This document shows positions 34,544 through 42,751 of a DNA stretch of 64,000 nucleotides, piece after piece. This DNA comes from Marixanthomonas ophiurae. Lineage in GTDB: Bacteria > Bacteroidota > Bacteroidia > Flavobacteriales > Flavobacteriaceae. The DNA lies in assembly GCF_003413745.1 (NCBI RefSeq), contig NZ_QVID01000001.1, positions 2,046,001-2,110,000 on the forward strand. Direction: 5' to 3'. The notes below the pieces were generated by a model. It did not search any database and was not told the origin of the DNA. It saw only the letters and a list, made by a program, of their open reading frames with translations. The position numbers were made by a program, and so were the translations under genes. How positions within the stretch are numbered: the first letter of the stretch is position 1; each line of letters begins with the position of its first letter.

Positions 34544-34557
34544 GCGGAGAAAGAGGA
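34544..34557 (-). other. possible tRNA 3'-end remnant / attachment-site core
   Basis: Read on the reverse strand this is TCCTCTTTCTCCGC, which looks like the last bases of a tRNA acceptor stem (tRNA-Ser type). No T-loop or tRNA body lies upstream. A short tRNA end followed by a terminator is what remains at an integration site after an element has inserted or decayed. No integrase and no second copy are seen in the window. Confidence 0.35.
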
Positions 34558-34822
34558 ACTATCCAAATTCTCATTTTTTGAGCATTTTCAAGGCTTAAAA
34601 ACGGTCTCTAATTTTACTGACACCGAATTAGCCCCTTTTTAACAAAAGTTTGGGAGTTTTGGAATGTTTATGTGAACTGAGTGTCAAATTCATATAAATG
34701 AGTTCAAATAAAATTTTACTAAAGTTGAGCCATTCAACTATTTCAAATCGAGAGGAAGTAAAAGACCATCATAATGGTAGATTTGATGTTTTTTAGGGCG
34801 TTTTACCTCTATAACGGTAATT
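34558..34822. other. intergenic stretch with no recognisable gene
   Basis: No coding frame can be supported here. Two weak inverted repeats are visible: TGACAC (34618-34623) with GTGTCA (34681-34686), and a partial AGAGG...CCTCT pairing around 34750-34810. They may be ends of a decayed mobile element, but no transposase remains. Confidence 0.4.
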
Positions 34823-35147
34823 TTAGAAAGATACCTTCTCTTCTAAAATCGTGATCAAATCAGCATCATAGTATTTGTAGATATCAGGGATGTCCAACAC
34901 GTTGATTTTTGAGTAATACTTAGAGCCTGTATGCTTTTTAATTTGGTCTAAATGTTTCTTTTCCATAACATAGACCTTGTCTGCCCATTCTAATAAATCT
35001 TCAGTTAGCTCAGTCGTTCCTTCTTTTCTACAAATTTTGACATTAGTGCCTGCACTTTTAAAGTTTATTCAGGATGCTTTTCGGCAAAATAGTCTTCAGC
35101 CGTTTTCGAGCGTTGCTTATTTGCTGAGCAGATGAGGAGATATTCAT
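34823..35147 (-). pseudogene. frameshifted predicted protein tyrosine phosphatase
   Basis: Joining two frames gives a protein of about 107 residues. The N-terminal half has LLICSANKQRSKTAEDYF, the C-x5-R phosphatase-like loop in variant form, and the C-terminal half has FKSAGTNVK, ELTEDLLEWADKVYVME and NVLDIPDIYKYY. This is the layout of the COG4551-type predicted tyrosine phosphatases, relatives of low-molecular-weight phosphatases. A single missing base near 35065 breaks the frame after EKHPE, and a second lost base near the start codon (about 35140) separates ATG from the reading frame. A sequencing error is possible but two lesions favour decay. Confidence 0.6.
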
Positions 35148-35193
35148 AATGAATTTTTAAAAGTATAAAATACGATTTAAATATAAAATATTT

Positions 35194-35248
35194 TAGTAAA
35201 GTTTCGAGAAATAGATTGATTTTTACTACTTTTCTCGAAAATTTACTA
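35194..35248. promoter_or_regulatory. 18-bp inverted-repeat operator upstream of abiEi
   Basis: TAGTAAAGTTTCGAGAAA (35194-35211) and TTTCTCGAAAATTTACTA (35231-35248) are reverse complements with one mismatch, separated by 19 bp. AbiEi antitoxins are known to repress their own operon by binding inverted repeats in the promoter; this is the matching site here. It argues that translation starts downstream of it. Confidence 0.75.
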
Positions 35249-35251
35249 CGA

Positions 35252-36046
35252 TTGAACCTGTCAGACTTCATCACCAACCAGTTATCCTTTGAAAATTATG
35301 CATTTACATATGCCCAAATTGTTCAAGCATATGCGGATAAGTCTGAAACGTCGGTACAAAGTGATTTAAAATATGCCACCCAAAAAGGAGATATCATTCC
35401 TTTAAGGCATCACTTTTATTTAATTATCCCACCACGATATTCAAGATTCGGAAAGTTGCCCATCGAGCTTTACGTGAATGGTTTATTTGAATATTTAGAT
35501 CGTAAATATTACGTGGGTCTATATTCCGCAGCAAAGTTTTATGGTGCTGGACATCAGCAAATTCAAAAGGAGTATGTTTTACACAATAAAGCACCTTTAC
35601 TATCCATCACTAAAAGTACTATCCATATTGATTTTATTACAGTTTCTAATTGGCCACAAAAAAATGTGGCGTCAAGAAAAGGGGATGCTGGAATGTTCAA
35701 CATATCCAGTCCTTGCTTAACCGCCGTTGATTTAATTTATCATCAAACTAAGGTAGGCGGATTAAATAGAATGCTTTCTGTTTTGGAAGAGCTAACAGAA
35801 GAAATGAGATGGGAAGATGCAAAAGATTTACTGTCTTGGTACCCTCATAAAAGTGTGTTACAACGTTTAGGATTTTTATTAAACGAAATCAATCCCGAAT
35901 CCGACATAGCTAATCTTATATATGAACATTTAAAAACTAAAAAATTCTATCCCGTTTTATTGAGTCCGAGATCAAGTGAAAAGGCAGGTGCGGTTGAGAA
36001 TAGATGGAAAGTAGCTGTGAATATAAAAATGGAAAGTGATTTATGA
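35252..36046 (+). CDS. abiEi: AbiEi-like antitoxin and autorepressor
   Basis: This protein of about 264 residues has an N-terminal winged-helix segment (FTYAQIVQAYADKSETSVQSDLKY, quoted in part as FTYAQIVQAYADKS) and an AbiEi antitoxin domain (YYVGLYSAAKFYGAGHQQ, FNISSPCLTAVDLIYH). No ATG fits; I place the start at TTG 35252, just after the inverted-repeat operator. The frame also opens at TTG 35216, inside the operator. It overlaps the toxin gene by 4 bp. The pair acts as a type IV toxin-antitoxin system, in related cases giving phage abortive infection. Confidence 0.82.
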   Translation: MNLSDFITNQLSFENYAFTYAQIVQAYADKSETSVQSDLKYATQKGDIIPLRHHFYLIIPPRYSRFGKLPIELYVNGLFEYLDRKYYVGLYSAAKFYGAGHQQIQKEYVLHNKAPLLSITKSTIHIDFITVSNWPQKNVASRKGDAGMFNISSPCLTAVDLIYHQTKVGGLNRMLSVLEELTEEMRWEDAKDLLSWYPHKSVLQRLGFLLNEINPESDIANLIYEHLKTKKFYPVLLSPRSSEKAGAVENRWKVAVNIKMESDL

Positions 36047-36837
36047 TACCGAGACCTGATATAGCTAAATGGCAAATGCACGCACCTTGGAAGGAATTTT
36101 CACAGATAGAACAAGACCTTGTAATCAGTCGTACCCTTATAGACATATTTTCAGATGATTTTTTAAATGAAAATCTGGCATTTAGAGGTGGTACAGCACT
36201 TCATAAACTGTATTTAAATCCTGCACCTCGTTATTCGGAAGATATAGATTTGGTTCAAGTTAAACCAGGCCCTATTAAACCGATAATGCAACGGATAGGT
36301 GAAGTCGTTACTTTTTTTGAAGAAAAGAGAAGTACTAAAATTGGGGGCCACGGAGCAAAAGCGATGTATAGGTTTAACTCGGAATATGAGAATATTCGAC
36401 TACGCTTAAAATTGGAAATTAACTGTAAAGAACATTTTAAGGTGTTGCCTTGGATTGAATTTCCTTTTGAAGTTAAAAACAACTGGTTTGAAGGGAAGGC
36501 CAATATCCGAACCTATAATATCAATGAACTATTGGGTACAAAATTAAGAGCCTTATACCAAAGAAGTAAAGGACGAGATTTATTCGACTTAGATTACTCT
36601 AGATTAAATATGGAATTGGATATAGACCAGATAGTTAAATGCTTTAAAGAATACACGACATTTTCAACAGGAAATAGACCGCCTAGTCAAAAAGAGTTTC
36701 TAATGAATATTGAAATAAAAGAACATGACCCAAATTTCACGGGAGATATGGAAGCCTTATTACGACCGGAAATTAAATATGACCAAGAAGCAGCTTTTCA
36801 ATGGTTAAGAAATGAAGTGATTGAGAAGCTTAGATGA
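36043..36837 (+). CDS. abiEii: AbiEii-family nucleotidyltransferase toxin
   Basis: This 264-residue nucleotidyltransferase has the catalytic core FRGGTALHKLYL (G49-G50-T51) and RYSEDIDLV (D67, D69) as in AbiEii/AbiGii toxins. The later ELLGTKLRALYQRSKGRDLFD helix carries the conserved K/R-D residues of motif III/IV. It overlaps abiEi by 4 bp, the usual toxin-after-antitoxin arrangement. AbiEii family members modify tRNA or related targets and stop growth. The frame is intact, unlike its neighbours. Confidence 0.88.
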   Translation: MIPRPDIAKWQMHAPWKEFSQIEQDLVISRTLIDIFSDDFLNENLAFRGGTALHKLYLNPAPRYSEDIDLVQVKPGPIKPIMQRIGEVVTFFEEKRSTKIGGHGAKAMYRFNSEYENIRLRLKLEINCKEHFKVLPWIEFPFEVKNNWFEGKANIRTYNINELLGTKLRALYQRSKGRDLFDLDYSRLNMELDIDQIVKCFKEYTTFSTGNRPPSQKEFLMNIEIKEHDPNFTGDMEALLRPEIKYDQEAAFQWLRNEVIEKLR

Positions 36838-36871
36838 AAAATATAATTAACAATCAAGTTACCTACATAAA

Positions 36872-37230
36872 TTGATTACAAAACAAGCATTAGGAAATAC
36901 ACTTGTTGGAATGGTAGATATTCTAAGGGGAAAAGTAGAAGATTACAAAGCGTATTTACTTACGCTATCCTTTTTTAAACGATTATCAGACGACTATAAG
37001 TGGGAGTCGAATAAATAAAGTAGCAGAAGCTGAAGAACAATACGGAACGCTCAACGCTAAGTAGATTCAAAAAATATTAGATAAAGCCCACGATTTTATT
37101 ATTCCTGAAGGCCACTTTTGGAGCGACGTGAGAAATGCACCATTAGATAAGAAAAATAACAAACTTAATAGAGTTGTAAATGAGATTGCAAACGCAAATC
37201 CAGTTTTAAAAGGTGTTATTAATACTGTGT
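36872..37230 (+). pseudogene. remnant of type I restriction methyltransferase subunit HsdM
   Basis: Pieces of an HsdM N-terminal domain are readable. The first is KQALGNTLVGMVDILRG followed by YKAYLLTLSFFKRLSDDY, ending at a stop at 37016-37018. After a frame change comes AHDFIIPEGHFWSDVRN and VVNEIANANPVLKGVINT. There is a second in-frame stop near 37060. The catalytic methylase domain is missing and the remnant runs directly into hipA-like sequence. Confidence 0.65.
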
Positions 37231-37239
37231 GCTGGAATG

Positions 37240-37705
37240 AACCTAGATGGTTCTGGAGGAAAAATACAATTTAGGCGGATTTTGCGGTGGACGCTTAATT
37301 CAAACCGCCGGCCGTCATACTAGAGAATGGCTAGAAAGTGGTTTGTATCAATTAATCGATCCAGATATTGGCTTTTATTCAGGGCCGCAATATCCCACCG
37401 ATAAAGAAAATTTCGGGATATTTCTTGACAGCATACCTGATACTTGGGGTAAAACGCTAATGAAACGTCGAGAAGCTCAAAACGAGAGAGAGTAGAACGA
37501 AAAGCTAAAATTTTGTATGAAATAGATTTTCTATTAGGTGTTTATGATGAGAGTCGTATGAGAGCACTTCGTTTTAAGACCGATCCCGATGGCTCTTTTT
37601 ACGATCAAAACCCTACACTGCCGTGGTCATCACTAGGCGGTTTACATGAAGCTGTAAGACATCTCGAAAATGATTTAGAAAGCTACACCAGTAAGTTCTT
37701 TTTAA
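37240..37705 (+). pseudogene. remnant of a HipA-family toxin gene
   Basis: The N-terminal part of a HipA-like kinase toxin is readable in two frames. The first has EWLESGLYQLIDPDIGFYSG, FGIFLDSIPDTWGKTLMKRR and ends at a stop near 37495. A shift then restores KAKILYEIDFLLGVYDESRM and ALRFKTDPDGSFY to about 37700. The kinase core is missing. The remnant ends where the histidine kinase gene begins, which marks the right edge of the decayed island. Confidence 0.65.
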
Positions 37706-37717
37706 AACTGATAAATT

Positions 37718-39061
37718 TTAAAAAACCAAACTCACTTCTGTCCCCTCTTTTTCAGAACTACGCAGTTGTATTTTACCCCCGTGTAATAGCATAATCTGTT
37801 TACAAAGACTCAGACCAATACCGCTTCCAGTTTTTTTGGTACTGAAAAAGGGCACAAAGATACTATCCATAATTTCTGATGGAATGCCGCTTCCGTTATC
37901 GGCAACCTTTATCTGAGCCGTTCCTTTATGACTTAAAGTTGCCGAAACAACAATCTGTGGCGCGGAAACCGTTTCGGTTGCATCGATAGCATTTAAGATA
38001 AGGTTGATAAGTACTTGTTCTATCAGGTAGGAGTCGATTTCAAATAATAGATTGGGATCTTTCAATTTAAAACCAAGGTCAACTTCTTTTTCTTCCAAAG
38101 AAGGTTTCATCAATTCGCTAATATTGCTGAATAAATCGGATGCTTTTATTTTGGTCTTGTTTACGTGGGTAACTTTATTTAAGCTTCTATAAGTTTTGGC
38201 AAACTTCATCAAGCCTTCACTTCGTTTTTTTATGCTGTTGAGACCAGCATTAACATCTTCCAACTCCAATTTCCTGGTTTCAGGATGTTCCATGGAGTCT
38301 TGAATACTTTTCTGAAGAGTTTCAGCTAAAGAAGTGATGGGCGCAATGCTGTTCATGATTTCGTGTGTCATTACGCTTAGGAGTTTTTTCCAGGCTTCAC
38401 TTTCGTTCCGGTTAAGGGTTTCTTCTATATTCTGAAGCACAATAAGCTTAAAAGAATGTTCTTCCATTTCAAAAACCGTATCTGAAATCAAGACTTTTAG
38501 CGTTTCCTGTCTCATTTCTAAAGTAACCGAAGCGGTATTGGAATGGTATGTTTCAAACAGCTCATCATAGATATTTGGCCTCCTTTTTTCAACAAAGCTT
38601 ATGTTTTTGAACGAAGGAAAATCCAATGTCTTTAAAAAGGAATCGTTTACCCAAAGTACGTCGCCACTTTCTACATTATAGGCGATGATACCAATGTTTA
38701 CCATCTCCAATATTTTTTGAAGATAGACAAACTGTGCCTGCCGTTCACTATCGATCGCTTTGATGGTTTTGTTCACAAGGTTAAAGCCTTTGTGCAGTTC
38801 ACGGATATCTTGAGGGCCTTTTGTATCGACAAACCATCGTGAGAAGTCGCGGTATTTTACCGATTCAAAAAAATCATCCATTTCAACGAACCGTTTTATC
38901 ACAAACCGGTAGAGGTTATATACTGTAATTAGCGAAAGGATGGAACCTCCTATAATTGCATACGTGTTTAGCCAGGCAATCCCAAAGGCTAGCAAAGTCA
39001 AGGAAATGAGCAACCCCACAACCCGAAGCGTAATTGAGAATACGTAGCTTTTATAGGTCAT
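37718..39061 (-). CDS. NtrY-like membrane sensor histidine kinase
   Basis: This 447-residue kinase has two helices (about 10-30 and 33-52), a linker, a PAS-like region (about 105-200) and a kinase core. H-box THEIMNSIAPITSLAETL carries phospho-acceptor H233; N-box NLILNAIDAT, G1 DNGSGIP and G2 GSGIGLSLC follow. The ATG at 39061 overlaps the response-regulator gene by 11 bp, so the pair is translationally coupled. Its signal is unknown; the export genes opposite are the likely targets of the pair. Confidence 0.9.
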   Translation of the reverse strand: MTYKSYVFSITLRVVGLLISLTLLAFGIAWLNTYAIIGGSILSLITVYNLYRFVIKRFVEMDDFFESVKYRDFSRWFVDTKGPQDIRELHKGFNLVNKTIKAIDSERQAQFVYLQKILEMVNIGIIAYNVESGDVLWVNDSFLKTLDFPSFKNISFVEKRRPNIYDELFETYHSNTASVTLEMRQETLKVLISDTVFEMEEHSFKLIVLQNIEETLNRNESEAWKKLLSVMTHEIMNSIAPITSLAETLQKSIQDSMEHPETRKLELEDVNAGLNSIKKRSEGLMKFAKTYRSLNKVTHVNKTKIKASDLFSNISELMKPSLEEKEVDLGFKLKDPNLLFEIDSYLIEQVLINLILNAIDATETVSAPQIVVSATLSHKGTAQIKVADNGSGIPSEIMDSIFVPFFSTKKTGSGIGLSLCKQIMLLHGGKIQLRSSEKEGTEVSLVF

Positions 39062-40394
39062 ATTTATGGAGTCTGCGGTAGAGTGCGGCACGGGTAATCC
39101 CTAGTTCCTTGGCAGATTTTGAGATGTTTCCGTTATTTTTTTCAATCACGGTAAGGATGGTGTTCTTTTCAATGGCATCCAGATTTGTTTCGTTTTGCGC
39201 AACTTGTATTTGCGGTTGTTCGATGGCCGAAAAGGTTAAATCTTCAGCTTCCAGCGTATGCTGTTCTGCCATAATGATGGCGCGTTCCAAGGCATATTGC
39301 AACTCACGTACGTTTCCGCTAAAGTGATGTTTTTTCAGTTTTTGAATAAAGCTCGAAGACAAACTAAAACTCCCCTTACCATATTTTTCAGCATAAAAAT
39401 CGACAAAATAGTGCGCAAGCAGTGTTATATCGGTGCCGCGGTCCCGTAATGGCGGAATCGTGACATCAACAGTATTAATACGATAAATTAAATCTTTTCT
39501 GAAACGTTCTTCATCGGCCAAATCGCTTATCGACACATTGGTAGCACAGATTAGCCGAATATCAATAGGGATTGGCTGGTTGGCGCCCAACGGCGTTACC
39601 TGCCTGTTTTGCAAAACGGTCAATAAACGTGCTTGTTGTCTAAGTGTTATGTTCCCTATTTCATCTAGAAAAAGGGTACCGCCATGGGCAGTTTCAAAAC
39701 GGCCTTTGCGGTCTTCCCGGGCATCGGTAAAAGCGCCTTTTTTGTAACCGAATAGTTCACTTTCAAAAAGTGTGTTGGTTAAAGAGCCCACATCCACTTT
39801 TACAAAAGGGTTATTTTTCCGAAGGGAGTTATCGTGAATAGCTCTTGCAATAAGGTCTTTTCCCGTTCCGTTTTCGCCCAAAATAAGGACATTGGCATCG
39901 GTTGGTGCTACTTTTTTAAGTTTTACGAACACATCCTGCATGGGTTCACTTTCGCCTATGATCTTGGTTTCAGCATCTAACTGAAGTTTTTTTGATTGCT
40001 TTTTTTGCTGTTTTTCAACCCGTTCCCGAATCGCTTCCAATATTTTTTCGTTCTGCCAGGGCTTAACAAGAAAATCGGAAGCCCCTTCTTTTAGAGAGCG
40101 TATGGCCAAATCGATATCGCCGTAAGCTGTGATAAGAATGACATCAGTTTCCGGCTTTTGCTTTTTAATTTTGTTCAGCCAGAAGATCCCTTCGTTGCCT
40201 GTGTTTACCAAGCCATTAAAATTCATATCCAAAATCACCACATCAAATTGATATTCTTGCATCAGGCTTTGAATCGTATTGGGATTTTTATTAGTAACCA
40301 CCTCCTTCACCTTCGGTTTCAGTAAAAGCCGAAGCGCAATGAGCACGTCCTCATCGTCGTCGATAACCAATATTCTTGCATTTTGAAGAAGCAT
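39051..40394 (-). CDS. NtrC-family sigma-54-dependent response regulator with a GAFTDA loop
   Basis: This 447-residue regulator has a receiver domain (1-120, phospho-acceptor D56 in VVILDMNF) and an AAA+ domain with Walker A GENGTGKD (173-180). The sigma-54 contact loop reads G220-A-F-T-D-A225 where the consensus is GAFTGA. A Fis-type helix-turn-helix (NISKSAKELGITRAALYRRL) forms the C-terminus. It is divergent from the membrane-fusion protein gene and overlaps its cognate kinase gene. Confidence 0.92.
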   Translation of the reverse strand: MLLQNARILVIDDDEDVLIALRLLLKPKVKEVVTNKNPNTIQSLMQEYQFDVVILDMNFNGLVNTGNEGIFWLNKIKKQKPETDVILITAYGDIDLAIRSLKEGASDFLVKPWQNEKILEAIRERVEKQQKKQSKKLQLDAETKIIGESEPMQDVFVKLKKVAPTDANVLILGENGTGKDLIARAIHDNSLRKNNPFVKVDVGSLTNTLFESELFGYKKGAFTDAREDRKGRFETAHGGTLFLDEIGNITLRQQARLLTVLQNRQVTPLGANQPIPIDIRLICATNVSISDLADEERFRKDLIYRINTVDVTIPPLRDRGTDITLLAHYFVDFYAEKYGKGSFSLSSSFIQKLKKHHFSGNVRELQYALERAIIMAEQHTLEAEDLTFSAIEQPQIQVAQNETNLDAIEKNTILTVIEKNNGNISKSAKELGITRAALYRRLHKYDL

Positions 40395-40483
40395 AGATAC
40401 AATATTAATAAATTACATTGGGATTATTCATAATTCTGAATCCTGAATTCTGAATTGATAAAAGTGTGCCGGTAGCGAACAGG

Positions 40484-40506
40484 AAGTGTATCAAAACCGA
40501 ACACTT
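40484..40506. promoter_or_regulatory. inverted repeat between the response regulator and the export locus
   Basis: AAGTGT (40484-40489) and ACACTT (40501-40506) are perfect inverted arms with 11 bp between them; another AAGTGT lies at 40462-40467. It is about 95 bp upstream of the membrane-fusion protein start, a usual distance for an enhancer-type site of an NtrC-like activator. The assignment is inferred from position only. Confidence 0.45.
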
Positions 40507-40600
40507 TAAATATTTCAAAGATATTTAAATACCTGTTTTTAAGCCTATTGTATTTATGGCATTATATTCACAATATAAATATTGAAAAACAAGATATTAT

Positions 40601-41854
40601 ATGGACATCCAATTGGAAAAGAAACGATTCACTACTAAAAAACTACTACTTATAGGAGGTACAGTCTTATTGTTGGCTTTGATCGTTTTTGTAATTATTT
40701 CTTCGTTTGGCGGCTCAAAATTGAACGTCGAAAAAGAGCGCATCAGTATAAATACAGTTGAAAAAGGAGTTTTTCAAGAAAATATCCCTGTAAATGGAAT
40801 AGTACTCCCCATTACCACTATCTATCTAGACGCATTGGAAGGCGGTCGCGTAGAAGAAAAATTTGTTGAAGACGGTTCCATCCTTAAAAAAGGCGACCCT
40901 ATTTTAAGACTTTCCAATACCGATTTGGAGCTGAGCCTTGTAAACCAAGAAACACAAGTTTATAACCTATTGACGCAAATGCAGATTTCGCAAAATGCAG
41001 CCCGGCAAAATACCATTAACAAACTAAACCAATATACCGATGTGGAGAGTGGCTTAATAGAGGCCAAAAGAGTGTATGACCTCAACAGCAAACTATACGA
41101 AAAAGATGCCATTGGCAGACAGGATTTAATCAAAGCAAAAAACGAATACGACTACCAAAAAGAACGGATGCAACTTTCTGAACAAATTCTAAAGCAAGAT
41201 TCCATCGCTGTAAAACAAGAAAAAAGCCAAGTTCAAAGCAGTTATGCTCGAACCCAGAATGCACTTGAATTGATGCGTAGAAAAGTAGCAGACCTGGTTG
41301 TAAAAGCTCCTGTTGATGGGCAGCTTACTTCGCTGGATGCCGAAATTGGTCAGTCTAAAAACAAGGGTGAGCGATTAGGGCAAATAGATGTATTGAGCGG
41401 CTTTAAAGTACGTGCTGATATTGACGAGCATTATATTTCACGAATTTATACGGGACAAACAGGAAGTTTCAGTTTTAATGGGAAAAGTTACACTCTAACT
41501 ATCAAAAAGGTATATACACAAGTGAACAATGGTCGTTTTCAAGTCGATATGGAGTTTGGGGAAGAAGTAGCAGAAGGAATTCGTCGTGGACAGACCTTAC
41601 AAATTCGACTGGCTTTGAGCGATGAAAAACAAGCATTACTAATCCCAAAAGGAGGCTTTTTTCAGCAAACAGGAGGCAATTGGATATTTAAAGTGAGTGA
41701 AGACGGCGATACGGCCTATAAAACTGATATAAGCTTAGGAAGCCAAAACACTGAATATTATGAAGTACTAAACGGTCTAGAACCTGGAGACAAAGTAATT
41801 ACTAGTAGTTACGATAACTATGGTGACGTACAAGAATTGGTTTTAAAAGAATAA
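40601..41854 (+). CDS. HlyD/MacA-type membrane-fusion (periplasmic adaptor) protein
   Basis: This 417-residue adaptor has one N-terminal helix (about 14-35), a barrel-lipoyl region (DALEGGRVEEKFVEDGSILK, then VKAPVDGQLTSLDAEIG) and a long coiled coil (about 120-225). A C-terminal beta-barrel/membrane-proximal domain ends in GLEPGDKVITSSYD. It would join the MacB-like transporter to the TolC-like channel encoded at 61666. First gene of the export locus. Confidence 0.92.
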   Translation: MDIQLEKKRFTTKKLLLIGGTVLLLALIVFVIISSFGGSKLNVEKERISINTVEKGVFQENIPVNGIVLPITTIYLDALEGGRVEEKFVEDGSILKKGDPILRLSNTDLELSLVNQETQVYNLLTQMQISQNAARQNTINKLNQYTDVESGLIEAKRVYDLNSKLYEKDAIGRQDLIKAKNEYDYQKERMQLSEQILKQDSIAVKQEKSQVQSSYARTQNALELMRRKVADLVVKAPVDGQLTSLDAEIGQSKNKGERLGQIDVLSGFKVRADIDEHYISRIYTGQTGSFSFNGKSYTLTIKKVYTQVNNGRFQVDMEFGEEVAEGIRRGQTLQIRLALSDEKQALLIPKGGFFQQTGGNWIFKVSEDGDTAYKTDISLGSQNTEYYEVLNGLEPGDKVITSSYDNYGDVQELVLKE

Positions 41855-41943
41855 AAAACCACCCCGGATATGCCAGGGCAAATCCTGTCCCTCTCTAAAA
41901 GGAAGGAAGCATAAATAGATAAAGTTAACAATAAACGATACAA

Positions 41944-42636
41944 ATGATAACAATTACAGATTTAGAAAAGTACTACGCTACCGAGGAGGTACGCACTATA
42001 GCCTTAAATAAACTATCCTTTACAGTAAACGAAGGAGAATTTGTAGCAGTGATGGGACCTTCGGGTTGCGGAAAATCGACACTGCTTAATATTTTGGGTT
42101 TACTGGACGATCCCGATGGAGGCAGTTTTATATTTAATGGCATTGAAGTAGCTGGCTTTAACGAACGCAAACGGGCTAATTTACGCAAGCACAACATCGG
42201 TTTTGTGTTTCAAAGCTTTAACCTCATTGATGAATTGACGGTTTTTGAAAACGTTGAACTTCCTTTAATCTATACTGGCGTTAAACCTGCTGAACGCAAA
42301 GTACGGGTAGATGCCGTGTTGGAGAAAATGCAGATCATGCACCGTCGCAAACACTTTCCGCAACAGCTCTCAGGAGGACAACAACAGCGTGTGGCGGTTG
42401 CCCGTGCCGTAGTAAACAACCCGAAACTAATTTTGGCTGATGAGCCTACAGGTAATCTGGACAGCAGCAACGGTAACGAAGTGATGGATCTTTTAACCGA
42501 ATTAAACGAAGCAGGCACAACCATAATTATGGTAACACACAGTGAGCACGACGCCAAATACAGTCACAGAATTATCAGAATGTTGGATGGACAGAAAGTA
42601 ACGGAGAATATATTGGCGGAGTATAAGAAGGTATAA
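41944..42636 (+). CDS. MacB/LolD-type ABC transporter ATPase (first copy)
   Basis: This 230-residue ATPase has Walker [11 protein letters not shown]-loop [12 protein letters not shown], signature [14 protein letters not shown], Walker [14 protein letters not shown] and switch MVTHSEHDA. It belongs to the MacB/LolD/FtsE class that powers mechanotransmission exporters, and is the only ATPase before the first six permeases. The 89-bp gap after the adaptor gene contains a C-rich stretch but no gene. Confidence 0.93.
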   Translation: MITITDLEKYYATEEVRTIALNKLSFTVNEGEFVAVMGPSGCGKSTLLNILGLLDDPDGGSFIFNGIEVAGFNERKRANLRKHNIGFVFQSFNLIDELTVFENVELPLIYTGVKPAERKVRVDAVLEKMQIMHRRKHFPQQLSGGQQQRVAVARAVVNNPKLILADEPTGNLDSSNGNEVMDLLTELNEAGTTIIMVTHSEHDAKYSHRIIRMLDGQKVTENILAEYKKV

Positions 42637-42654
42637 CGTATAAGAAGGTATAAC

Positions 42655-42730
42655 TTCAGTACTAAGTATTTAGTATGCAGTAGAGAGTTTTTAGTACACA
42701 GTAAGACAGTCACAATAAAACAGTAAACAG
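42655..42730. repeat. GTNNNCA heptad repeats (copy A)
   Basis: Ten or so 7-bp units in near-perfect phase: GTACTAA, GTATTTA, GTATGCA, GTAGAGA, GTTTTTA, GTACACA and onward to GTAAACA at 42723-42729. One unit has an extra base. The spacer lies between the ATPase and the first permease. Confidence 0.75.
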
Positions 42731-42751
42731 ATAATCTTTAACCTAATAAAA

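Noticed and set aside
34618-34686. Insertion-sequence ends (TGACAC/GTGTCA)
   Set aside because: The arms are only 6 bp, no transposase is found between or beside them, and no target duplication is visible.
40557-40572. Firm sigma-54 promoter call before the adaptor gene
   Set aside because: The -24 TGGCA is present but the -12 part lacks GC, so it is reported only as a weak possibility.
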